Source: an uncultured Actinomycetes bacterium
GTDB lineage: Bacteria; Actinomycetota; Acidimicrobiia; Acidimicrobiales; RAAP-2
Direction of reading: 5' to 3'
DNA: 36,018 nucleotides
NCBI GenBank assembly: GCA_903874965.1
Contig: CAIQUD010000144.1
Location: 1-36,018, forward strand
A program made the position numbers and the translations under genes. Below the pieces are notes generated by a model. That model had not been told where the DNA came from, searched no databases, and saw only the letters and a list, made by a program, of their open reading frames with translations. The stretch's first letter is position 1. Each line of letters starts with the position of its first letter. This document shows positions 1 to 6,731 of the stretch, in pieces.

Positions 1-475
1 TCTCTGCGCGGACTGACGAATAGAGCGGCGCTCCTGGTGTTGGTCGCGTGCCCGCTGCAGAGGTCAAGATCAGAATCTGCCCTGACTTTGCTTCGATCAT
101 GGGGGGAAGGATTGCCTTCAGGAACCGGTATGGGGTCGTCAAACATCCCTTGACGACGCGCTCGAGGTCTTCCTCGGTTGACCGCATGAATCGGCCGGTG
201 ACAATGAGGCCACTGAAGGCACAGGCAGAATCGAGTCGTCCAAATCGTGAGAGCGCAGCAGCGACGAGTCGCTCCGATGCCATTTCCTCTTCAAGCGTGA
301 AGACGTTCTCCACTGCTTCGACCGACGCGCCGAGGGCTTCAAGTTCGGCGACGAGCTCCGTCGATGGGCTGCCAACGACGAGGTCATAACCTCGGGTCGC
401 AAGTTGGCGCGCGAGGGCTGGTCCGACGTAGAAAGCTCCATTCGCAACGATTGCAACTGGTCGGGTAGTGCTCAT
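1..475 (-). CDS. SDR-family oxidoreductase, C-terminus cut off by window edge
   Basis: An open frame runs from an ATG at 473-475 to the window edge without a stop, giving the first 158 residues of a short-chain dehydrogenase/reductase. It shows the N-terminal beta-alpha-beta start (VAIVANGAFYVGPALARQL), in which the usual TGxxxGxG motif is replaced by ANGAxxxG. The strand before the active site (ILILTSAAG) carries the usual serine. The catalytic YxxxK is Y152-S-S-V-R156, so the lysine is arginine. The start overlaps the stop of the DinB-like gene by four bases (ATGA), which implies translational coupling. Substrate cannot be told. The fold is well supported; ordinary NAD(P)-dependent catalysis is uncertain because two motifs are atypical. 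Confidence 0.8.
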   Translation of the reverse strand, partial: MSTTRPVAIVANGAFYVGPALARQLATRGYDLVVGSPSTELVAELEALGASVEAVENVFTLEEEMASERLVAAALSRFGRLDSACAFSGLIVTGRFMRSTEEDLERVVKGCLTTPYRFLKAILPPMIEAKSGQILILTSAAGTRPTPGAPLYSSVRAE

Positions 476-1041
476 GACGTCATTCCTCCGAGGCCTACGA
501 GGCCACGTCCAAGTTCAATTTCGCCCATATGGCGAAGTCCGTGCTGGTACATCCAGCACTCTGCAGCATCAAGAACCGTAATTCCTTGTTCTCCTGCAAC
601 TCTGGCGCTATAGGTTGAGGCGACTTGAGGGGGGAGTGGGCGAGCAATCACCACTCGATCGAGATCGGCTCGAGTGAGCTGACGGAGCCAACCCTCGGTT
701 CGAGCGAAGACGGCGTTCATGTAGGCGATGAACTCTCCGAGGTCGCCAATTCGTTGGTGGACCATCTCCTCAACCGTCTTGTGTTTGCCATGGTCGGCAA
801 TTGCCGGGTCAATTCGGGCTGCCCACTCTTCGTTGAACAAGGGGACTTCGCCCGTAATCAAGAAGTAGGAACTGTCTTCCATGTTGATGTAGTGAAACAG
901 GCTGAACGCAATTGGAAGCACCCCTTCGCGCTCAAAGTGATTGACATGGGTCAAGTCCATCGTCGCCGTTGCGTCCTCATAGAGCGAGTGCATCGCTCGC
1001 ATGCGACGTCGAAGTGAGTCGAGCAGCAGGTTCTCTTCCAT
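472..1041 (-). CDS. DinB-like (DUF664-type) putative metal-binding protein
   Basis: A 189-residue protein with the layout of the DinB/YfiT four-helix superfamily. An N-terminal helix is followed by a histidine in FHYINMED, and a C-terminal segment WMYQHGLRHMGEIE provides the HxxxH-like metal-site histidines. Known members include mycothiol-dependent isomerases and S-transferases as well as many proteins of unknown role. A mycothiol link is possible here because an mshC-like gene lies at the other end of the window, but nothing in the sequence proves it. The ATG is preceded by a clear GGAGG five bases upstream. The stop overlaps the start of the downstream SDR (ATGA), so the two are probably one operon. 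Confidence 0.75.
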   Translation of the reverse strand: MEENLLLDSLRRRMRAMHSLYEDATATMDLTHVNHFEREGVLPIAFSLFHYINMEDSSYFLITGEVPLFNEEWAARIDPAIADHGKHKTVEEMVHQRIGDLGEFIAYMNAVFARTEGWLRQLTRADLDRVVIARPLPPQVASTYSARVAGEQGITVLDAAECWMYQHGLRHMGEIELGRGLVGLGGMTS

Positions 1042-1119
1042 CGTTCCTCCGAACGTTTCAACGCCTGGACGGCGCTCGGCCTTGTTTGTAGCACACAGTC
1101 CATCATCAGCCGCTCTACG

Positions 1120-1131
1120 TCAAACGTTTGA
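1120..1131. promoter_or_regulatory. 12-bp perfect palindrome, candidate operator
   Basis: TCAAACGTTTGA is a perfect inverted repeat in the 112-base region between the divergent DinB-like and Rieske genes. It lies 22 bases before the Rieske start. A related AACGTT core sits at 1052-1057 close to the DinB-like start. The position suits a repressor site, but no regulator gene is adjacent and no clear -10/-35 pair was found. Confidence 0.35.
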
Positions 1132-1153
1132 TCGACTCAACTATGGTTGCCCC

Positions 1154-1588
1154 ATGGAACGACGAGCCTTTCTTCGAAATGTTGCAACGTCAGTCACCGG
1201 CATCTTTGGAGGTGCGGTGGTCGCCCCGTTTATGACGACGGCAACGCTTCATCCCGAGACGTCCTCGCTTGGTAAGGCGATTGGGAAAACGACCACCGTC
1301 AAAGTTGGTGGCTCGGCAACGTTCTCGGCACCAATGCCTTCAGCGAACATGACAAAGCCCGTCAAGGGCATCATCATCCAGCCAACAAAGGGCGTCTTCA
1401 AGGCATTTGCCTCGGCATGCCCGCACCAGGGGTGCCCAGTTGGCTACGTGAAGGCCCAACAGTCGTTCATGTGCCCGTGCCATCATTCAACATTTTCATC
1501 GACCGGCGCCCTCACGGGTGGTCCAGCACCGACCGGACTTGTGCCGTTTCAGGTGCAGGTCGTGAAGGGCGTCTTGTACGTCAGGTAG
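1154..1588 (+). CDS. Tat-exported Rieske [2Fe-2S] protein
   Basis: A 144-residue protein that starts with a twin-arginine signal (ERRAFLRNV followed by a hydrophobic stretch), so it should be folded in the cytoplasm and exported by Tat. The Rieske domain fills the C-terminal half. The cluster ligands are C89-x-H91 and C107-x2-H110, and C94 and C109 are placed to form the usual stabilising disulfide. The ATG at 1154 was chosen because it begins the Tat signal; the frame stays open upstream, but an earlier start would run into the divergent gene. It is a small free-standing Rieske protein, not a full cytochrome bc subunit. It could deliver electrons on the outer face of the membrane; its partner is unknown. 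Confidence 0.85.
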   Translation: MERRAFLRNVATSVTGIFGGAVVAPFMTTATLHPETSSLGKAIGKTTTVKVGGSATFSAPMPSANMTKPVKGIIIQPTKGVFKAFASACPHQGCPVGYVKAQQSFMCPCHHSTFSSTGALTGGPAPTGLVPFQVQVVKGVLYVR

Positions 1589-1615
1589 GTGAATGACTTG
1601 CCCTCAATGAACAAA

Positions 1616-1642
1616 TGAGACAAACTCTGTCAAACAGTCTCA
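1616..1642. promoter_or_regulatory. Inverted repeat upstream of ferredoxin-P450 operon
   Basis: TGAGAC (1616-1621) and GTCTCA (1637-1642) form a 6-bp inverted repeat with a 15-base spacer. The spacer holds a nested GACA/TGTC repeat and a repeated CAAAC. It ends 18 bases before the ferredoxin GTG. The form resembles an operator of a dimeric repressor, but the regulator is not identified. Confidence 0.35.
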
Positions 1643-1660
1643 AATGGGGGGAAGAAATCA

Positions 1661-1855
1661 GTGAAGATTCACCTGAATTCGGAGAAGTGCCAAGGCCACG
1701 GGCGCTGTTACAGCCTGGCCTCTGATCTCTTTGACAGTGACGATCTTGGCAATGCCGTCGTGCTCGTTACTGGAGAGTTGAATGCTGACCAGCTTGAGCG
1801 AGCGACGGTCGCTGCGAATAACTGTCCTGAATACGCGATTGAGATTGGGGCCTGA
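1661..1855 (+). CDS. 3Fe-4S ferredoxin, probable P450 partner
   Basis: A 64-residue ferredoxin with the pattern C10-x5-C16 and C55 followed by proline. H13 stands where the second cysteine of a 4Fe-4S site would be, which is typical of the [3Fe-4S] ferredoxins that feed actinobacterial P450s. The start is GTG, with the purine-rich GGGGGAAG a few bases upstream. The stop lies only two bases before the P450 start, so the pair is one transcription unit. Its role would be to pass electrons from a reductase, which is not in the window, to the P450. Confidence 0.92.
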   Translation: MKIHLNSEKCQGHGRCYSLASDLFDSDDLGNAVVLVTGELNADQLERATVAANNCPEYAIEIGA

Positions 1856-1857
1856 TC

Positions 1858-3069
1858 ATGGACAAGCAACCAGTTCTTGACTTTGCAACCGACTTTGACC
1901 ACACCGACCCTGCTTGGGTCGCTGACCCCTACCCAATCATGGAAGACCTCCGTGAGCGGTGTCCCATTGCCCACTCCAACCGATACGGCGGCATGTGGGT
2001 GCCAGTCCTCCATGAAGATGTCTCGGCAATCGCCAATGACACCGAGCACTTCACGTCACGCACCGTGGTCGTTGGTTCAGGACGACCAACCGAAGAGGCT
2101 CCGCCTGCACCTATTGGTGTAGCCCCGCCGATTTCTTCGGACCCACCCTTCCATGCAATTGCTCGTCGCCTCATGCTCCCGGCGTTTGCGCCAAAGCCAG
2201 TCAATGCCCTTGAGGGTTTCACTCGAGACTTGTGCAGTGGCCTCATCGACAAGATGGGTGATGCGGACATTGTCAACGCCGGTGTTGACTACTCCCAACA
2301 CATCCCCGTTGGTCTCATTGCCAAGATGGTTGGCCTCCCGCAAGACCAAGGCGATCTCTTCCGAGGCTTCGTGCACACCATCCTCGAGGGTATCGATCAA
2401 CCAATGGAAGTTCGCATGGAAATGTTCGCTCCAATTGAGGCGTACATCATCAAGGTCATTGAAGAGCACATGGAGAATCCTCAGGACGACCTCACGTCAT
2501 TCCTGATTGACGCTGAAATTATGGGACAAAAGCTTGAGCCAAGTCACATCTTCGGAACCATGGTGCTCCTGATTGTTGCCGGCATCGACACCACCTGGTC
2601 CGCAATTGGTTCGTCAATTTGGCACTTGGCCAAGAACCCAGATGACCTCGCAAGAATCGTTGCCGATCCGTCACTCCTGCCTTCGGCGATTGAGGAATTC
2701 CTCCGTGCTTACGCGCCGGTGACCATGGCGAGACTCGTGAAGGAAGACTTTGACTTCAAGGGTTGCCCGATGAAGAAGGATGACTGGATTCTTCTTGGAT
2801 TCCCGGCTGCGAATCGTGACCCTGCGTTCTTTGACCGGGCTGATGAAGTCATTATCGACCGAGTCGAAAACCGTCACGCGGCATTTGGTCTTGGTATCCA
2901 CCGCTGCATGGGGTCGAACTTGGCTCGAATGGAGATGACGGTGGCCATTGGTGAGTTCATCAAGCGCTTTCCGAAGTTTGAACTCGCAGATCCAGACGCA
3001 GTGACCTTCTCCCAAGGTCAGGTGCGCGGACCCCGCAACCTCCCGATCAGAATTCTCGAGCGCGCCTAA
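1858..3069 (+). CDS. Cytochrome P450 monooxygenase
   Basis: A 403-residue soluble bacterial class I P450. The I-helix oxygen-binding motif is AGIDTT at 241-246. The K-helix ExxR is E280-F-L-R283. The haem loop reads FGLGIHRCMG, with the axial thiolate at C350. The length is normal and there is no membrane anchor. The 3Fe-4S ferredoxin is directly upstream. The substrate cannot be read from the sequence; small terpene-like or fatty-acid substrates are typical of related actinobacterial enzymes. The gene ends in a strong hairpin shared with the convergent aminopeptidase gene. Confidence 0.95.
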   Translation: MDKQPVLDFATDFDHTDPAWVADPYPIMEDLRERCPIAHSNRYGGMWVPVLHEDVSAIANDTEHFTSRTVVVGSGRPTEEAPPAPIGVAPPISSDPPFHAIARRLMLPAFAPKPVNALEGFTRDLCSGLIDKMGDADIVNAGVDYSQHIPVGLIAKMVGLPQDQGDLFRGFVHTILEGIDQPMEVRMEMFAPIEAYIIKVIEEHMENPQDDLTSFLIDAEIMGQKLEPSHIFGTMVLLIVAGIDTTWSAIGSSIWHLAKNPDDLARIVADPSLLPSAIEEFLRAYAPVTMARLVKEDFDFKGCPMKKDDWILLGFPAANRDPAFFDRADEVIIDRVENRHAAFGLGIHRCMGSNLARMEMTVAIGEFIKRFPKFELADPDAVTFSQGQVRGPRNLPIRILERA

Positions 3070-3079
3070 CTCCATCGCG

Positions 3080-3109
3080 CTCTGAGCGTCCGTCCTTGGA
3101 TGCTCAGAG
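3080..3109. terminator. Bidirectional hairpin between P450 and aminopeptidase P
   Basis: Arms CTCTGAGCGTCC (3080-3091) and GGATGCTCAGAG (3098-3109) pair over 12 positions with one G-U pair and a 6-base loop. The hairpin sits at the junction of two convergent genes and overlaps the aminopeptidase stop codon. There is no T-tract on either side, so it is a terminator by position and stem strength only. Confidence 0.6.
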
Positions 3110-4585
3110 GTGGAGGTCTGGGGTTCCTTCACGCCAAATCGATGCCATCCAGGCCTCGATGGCTGCTGGATCGCGTGGGAGTGCGTTCGAGAGCACTCGG
3201 TTGCCATCACTCGTGACGAGAACGTCATCTTCAATTCGGATGCCAATGCCGCGGTATTCAGCGGGCACGGTGAGGTCATTGGGCTGGAAGTACAAGCCTG
3301 GTTCCACGGTCAACACATATCCGGGACGAAGTTCGCCAAGGTACTCCTCATTGCGAGCATGTGAGCAATCGTGGACATCAATGCCGAGCATGTGGCTTGT
3401 GCCATGAAGCGTGTAACGACGATGCAGTTGCTTTGAGAGCGGCGTCTCTTCGTCTTGGGGCTCCAAAATACCGAGTTCGAGGAGTCCGGCAGTGAGAACG
3501 GCCATAGCCGCTTCGTGAGCAGCCATGAACTTTGCCCCAGGCTTCACTGCAGCGATTCCTGCTTCTTGGGCGGCGAGCACCAAGTTGTACAGCGTGAGCT
3601 GGGCTGGAGTGAACGTTCCTGAAATTGGCAGTGTTCTCGTCACGTCTGCGGTGTAGAGATCGTGGCATTCAACGCCTGCATCGAGGAGGAGCAGTTCACC
3701 ACGTCGAACGGCTCCATCATTTCGGGTCCAGTGGAGCACCGTCGCATGGCTGCCCGATGCGGCAATGGTTGAATAGCCAACGTCGTTACCGTCAACACGA
3801 GCACGCAGGTTGAAGATTCCCTCAATGACTCGCTCACCGCGACCCTCTGCGGCGGGAAGCGCACGAACGACGTCCTCAAACCCAAGGACCGTTGCAGCAA
3901 CTGCTTCTTCGAGACGCTCGACCTCGTAGGCATCTTTCACAAGTCGAAGTTCATTGAGGACCCGCTCGAGTTCCGTGTCGACTTCCTGGGCCTCGTAGCT
4001 TGCATCCAAGGTTGCGTCGAAGCCACGGAGGAGAGCGGTCGTTCCCTGTAGTGCTGCAAGTGCCTTCGTGAGTTCATCTTTCGGTCGTGTTGCGATGCCG
4101 AGGTGCCCTTCGGTTTCGGCGAGTGTTGGACGGCGACCCGTCCAGAGTTCACCGTACTGAGCATCGGTGAAGAAGCGATGCGAGGAGTTGTCGCCGCCAA
4201 CCTCGACGAACAAGGTGGCCTCTCCAGAGGCTTCGAGGAGCAGGACGCCATCAGGTTCATGGCTTGCGGTCAACCAAAAGAAGTCAGTCCCAGGTCGAAA
4301 TCGGAAGTCAGTGTCGTTCGAGCGAACCTTGAAACTTCCCGTTGGGATGATCAGGTTGGTCGCAGGCAGTGTCTCCAAGAGCAGCGATCGACGGTGCGCA
4401 CAGAAGAACGCCGCAGGGTGAACGCCTTCGTCAACGACAATCTCTTCCCATTGACTGGTCATGAACTCGACGAGAGCGCGTGGGATCGGTGGTCGGTGTT
4501 TGCCGACCCACACCCAGTTCTCGCTAACAGGATGCTCCGCTGAAACATCGGGCGTGTCGGTTGCTGGCTGTGTGTCGTCGTTCAC
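3104..4585 (-). CDS. pepP: Aminopeptidase P (Xaa-Pro aminopeptidase)
   Basis: A 493-residue cytosolic metallopeptidase that removes N-terminal residues preceding proline. The N-terminal creatinase-like domain (about 50-220) contains the FWLTASHEPDG segment. The C-terminal pita-bread domain has all five metal ligands: D302 (LLDAGVE), D314 (YTADVTRT), H398 (TSHMLGIDVHD), E428 (TVEPGLYF) and E452 (IRIEDDV). This matches the bacterial PepP arrangement for two Mn ions. The start codon is GTG at 4585 with no strong ribosome site. The gene is convergent with the P450 and divergent from a small unknown gene. Confidence 0.93.
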   Translation of the reverse strand: MNDDTQPATDTPDVSAEHPVSENWVWVGKHRPPIPRALVEFMTSQWEEIVVDEGVHPAAFFCAHRRSLLLETLPATNLIIPTGSFKVRSNDTDFRFRPGTDFFWLTASHEPDGVLLLEASGEATLFVEVGGDNSSHRFFTDAQYGELWTGRRPTLAETEGHLGIATRPKDELTKALAALQGTTALLRGFDATLDASYEAQEVDTELERVLNELRLVKDAYEVERLEEAVAATVLGFEDVVRALPAAEGRGERVIEGIFNLRARVDGNDVGYSTIAASGSHATVLHWTRNDGAVRRGELLLLDAGVECHDLYTADVTRTLPISGTFTPAQLTLYNLVLAAQEAGIAAVKPGAKFMAAHEAAMAVLTAGLLELGILEPQDEETPLSKQLHRRYTLHGTSHMLGIDVHDCSHARNEEYLGELRPGYVLTVEPGLYFQPNDLTVPAEYRGIGIRIEDDVLVTSDGNRVLSNALPRDPAAIEAWMASIWREGTPDLHL

Positions 4586-4619
4586 AGTTCTCAGCCTATT
4601 GCGGTGGCCTCGAACGCGA

Positions 4620-4859
4620 GTGACGCGACAGACTGATGGCGTGGAGTTTCGACGCGAGGTTCAACCAGATGGCCCTTGGACATGGGCAGTGCTCTGGGGA
4701 GCAATTGGCCGCGGCAGACTTCGACGCGAGGAGGTCACCGCTTGGGACGTTGACGAAGCGCTCCATGAAGGAGGCCTTCGGCATCCTGAATGGGAGCGTC
4801 CGAAGATTGCCTTCCTCCTCGACGGTCCGGAACTTCCAGAGGACCACTTCGAGCGCTAG
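4620..4859 (+). CDS. Small hypothetical protein (79 aa)
   Basis: Not recognised as a known family. From the GTG at 4620 it encodes 79 residues, acidic at the C-terminus (LDGPELPEDHFER) and rich in Trp and charged residues. Codon choice and amino-acid balance look like a real protein, and the frame fills the gap between the divergent pepP and convergent DUF2017 genes. A GTG at 4641 is an alternative start; neither has a strong ribosome site. Its stop TAG shares the bases CTAG with the stop of the opposing DUF2017 gene. Confidence 0.55.
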   Translation: MTRQTDGVEFRREVQPDGPWTWAVLWGAIGRGRLRREEVTAWDVDEALHEGGLRHPEWERPKIAFLLDGPELPEDHFER

Positions 4860-5308
4860 TTCTCCTCGTCGCAGGGCGGCTCGTCGAGAACATCGACAAG
4901 GAAACTTAGGAGATCTTGGGCGAGGCGAAGTCGCTCTCGGTCATCTGGGTCGAGGCGGTCAAGGTCTTGTGGAATTGTCACACGAAGTGAGCCGGAAAGC
5001 GCTTGGCAACCAACTTGAAGTGTGTCAAACCACGCCTCAGCTTCATCAAGCGTCAACTCCTCGGAGAAGGCAGTGGACTCCGTTATTTGGGCTGCCGTGG
5101 CAATGACATCAGTGCGTGCCAAAACGAGAAACGCATCGTCTTGATCCTTGGTCACGGTGATTGGGGCAGCCAGTCGGTGAGCAAAGGGGTGGGTGCCATC
5201 CCTTGTGCCTTGAAGGACCGAGGCAGCAAGGCCGGAGACATATCGACGAATCTCTCGACTGAGATCGACGCGAATTGAGTCAACGGTCCGATCAAACGGC
5301 ATGCTCAT
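4856..5308 (-). CDS. DUF2017-family protein downstream of clpS
   Basis: A 150-residue, largely helical acidic protein ending in LDEPPCDEEN. It fits the DUF2017 family, which in actinobacteria lies next to clpS and has no settled function. The start was placed at the ATG at 5306-5308 (MSMPFDRTV) because it overlaps the clpS stop as ATGA; a longer open frame to 5392 would lie inside clpS. The arrangement implies co-translation with ClpS, and a role tied to Clp proteolysis is a guess from this context. Confidence 0.8.
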   Translation of the reverse strand: MSMPFDRTVDSIRVDLSREIRRYVSGLAASVLQGTRDGTHPFAHRLAAPITVTKDQDDAFLVLARTDVIATAAQITESTAFSEELTLDEAEAWFDTLQVGCQALSGSLRVTIPQDLDRLDPDDRERLRLAQDLLSFLVDVLDEPPCDEEN

Positions 5309-5595
5309 GAAGAGGGCTCCACTGACGCGAGGAGTCCCGACGCGTGGAGCCGAACACAGTAGGCCTCCGCCTTGTTGAGCTCGCCACTCCACACCACCGC
5401 TCTGCCCTCTTCGTGGACAGCCAGCATCAGGCGATAGGCCTTTTGCTTTGGATAGGCGAAAACCTTCATGAGGATTCGGGTCACCACCGTCATGAGGGTG
5501 ACAGGGTCATCCCAGACAATGACATCGAAAGGTAGATCTAGAGCGATCGCTGTAAGGGTGTCGCCCTCAGGAAACGTCTCTAGCGGGGTAGTCAT
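5305..5595 (-). CDS. clpS: ATP-dependent Clp protease adaptor ClpS
   Basis: A 96-residue adaptor that delivers N-degron substrates to the ClpC/ClpA unfoldase. The core shows the expected WDDPVTLM segment at the start of the ligand-binding site, the helix ILMKVFAYPKQKAYRLMLAVHEEG, and the VVWSG strand. The ATG at 5595 was chosen because GGAG lies five bases upstream and the length then fits the family; an in-frame ATG at 5640 would add a basic extension. The stop overlaps the next gene as ATGA. Confidence 0.93.
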   Translation of the reverse strand: MTTPLETFPEGDTLTAIALDLPFDVIVWDDPVTLMTVVTRILMKVFAYPKQKAYRLMLAVHEEGRAVVWSGELNKAEAYCVRLHASGLLASVEPSS

Positions 5596-5647
5596 GTCGG
5601 CTCCGTCGACTGAAGCGGTGCTTCTGCGCCGCTGCGGCAATGCTAGC

Positions 5648-5663
5648 CATGACTGTGGTCATG
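5648..5663. repeat. Short inverted repeat in clpS upstream region
   Basis: CATGAC and GTCATG flank a 4-base TGTG loop, about 53 bases before the clpS start, in the 149-base gap after the FKBP lipoprotein gene. It could be an operator half-site pair or a small hairpin. No other feature was seen in this gap. Confidence 0.25.
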
Positions 5664-5744
5664 AATGCATCTGTTGGGGCAGGCGAAGTGAACACGTTGC
5701 AACAACTCGTCCAATGGGCTGGACGGTGTCGGCGTAAAGGAGGG

Positions 5745-6551
5745 TTAGTTGATGTTGATCAAATCAACGACGAAGACCAAAGGTTCATTGGGTTTGATCG
5801 CTGGAGCCTGTCCAGCAGCGCCATACCCAAGCTTTGCGGGGATCACGATGATGCGACGTCCTCCAACCTGCATGCCAATGAGGCCATGCTTGAAGCCTGG
5901 AATGACACCGCTGAGCATGAATTGTGCAGGGGTCGAACGCGTCCACGAGGAATCGAAGATTGCACCAGTTGAATAATTTGCACCCGAATAGTTCACGGTC
6001 ACGGTGTCGCTGCTCGTGACCTTCTTGCCGGTTCCAACGGTCTCATCGGTGATTTTGAGTTCGGTTGGGGCAGGTCCGGGAGTGCCGGTGATGGTCGGTG
6101 CCGATCGAAGCTTCGTCGTGCTGAGGAGATCAATGACGAACGTCAGGGTCTCGTTTGGCGCGACGAGAGGCTTCTGGCCCGTTGATCCATAGCCCTGTGA
6201 GGCCGGAACGATGATCTGCCGCCTACCGCCAACATGCATACCGAGCATCCCGTTGCGGACACCTGGAATGACGGACGCCAACGCCAAGTGCGCTGGCTTC
6301 TTGTTCGTCCACGACGTATCGAACACCTTGCCGGTTGAGTAGTTCGCACCGACATAGTTGATGGCGACATAGGCGTCCGCCGTGGCGACCGACCCCTTCC
6401 CAACAACAAGGTCTTTCGTCTCAACCGTTGCTGGTGCAGGGGCCGAGCCCTTGGTGATGGTTGGTGCAGTTGCAAGGGGATCGGCACTTCCTCCGCAGGC
6501 AGACAGAGCAAACGGCAAGACACCAAGGACAAGAAGCGAGATTCGACGCAT
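5745..6551 (-). CDS. Lipoprotein with two FKBP-type peptidyl-prolyl isomerase domains
   Basis: A 268-residue exported protein. The signal peptide ends in the lipobox L16-S-A-C19, so it should be lipid-anchored on the outer face of the membrane. Two FKBP domains follow, roughly 50-143 and 165-268. Each shows the family signature: ANYSTGxxFDxSW, then a VIPG motif, then GMxVGGRRxIxxP and a LGYG/QGYG turn. The two copies are similar enough to suggest internal duplication. The likely role is prolyl isomerisation during folding of secreted proteins. The stop lies about 150 bases before clpS and the two need not be co-transcribed. Confidence 0.92.
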   Translation of the reverse strand: MRRISLLVLGVLPFALSACGGSADPLATAPTITKGSAPAPATVETKDLVVGKGSVATADAYVAINYVGANYSTGKVFDTSWTNKKPAHLALASVIPGVRNGMLGMHVGGRRQIIVPASQGYGSTGQKPLVAPNETLTFVIDLLSTTKLRSAPTITGTPGPAPTELKITDETVGTGKKVTSSDTVTVNYSGANYSTGAIFDSSWTRSTPAQFMLSGVIPGFKHGLIGMQVGGRRIIVIPAKLGYGAAGQAPAIKPNEPLVFVVDLININ

Positions 6552-6671
6552 CTGTGAAGTCTAGACATCGACCCTTCGTTCATCCCTGTCACGAGACACA
6601 GTTGACGAACGGCATTAGTCAAAGGATGACGGGCAGCTGAAGGCGAGGTCGAGCAGTGGACAACTGGTGAA

Positions 6672-6688
6672 GCCAACGAGGAGTTGGC
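6672..6688 (-). terminator. Hairpin downstream of nitroreductase (second)
   Basis: GCCAAC (6672-6677) and GTTGGC (6683-6688) pair around a 5-base loop, in the 180-base gap between the nitroreductase stop and the FKBP start. No T-tract follows. It is probably part of the transcription end of the operon to its right. Confidence 0.35.
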
Positions 6689-6703
6689 ACCTCAACGGTG
6701 CAA

Positions 6704-6720
6704 GCCTCTTGTTTCGAGGC
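6704..6720 (-). terminator. Hairpin downstream of nitroreductase (first)
   Basis: GCCTC (6704-6708) and GAGGC (6716-6720) pair around a 7-base loop, just 12 bases past the nitroreductase stop on the minus strand. Only a weak TT follows, so this is a modest terminator candidate. Confidence 0.35.
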
Positions 6721-6731
6721 AAGCGTTCTGC

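Noticed and set aside
4636-5106. Plus-strand open frame of 156 codons
   Set aside because: It lies antisense across the DUF2017 gene and has the skewed Ser/Arg/Gln-rich content of a shadow frame.
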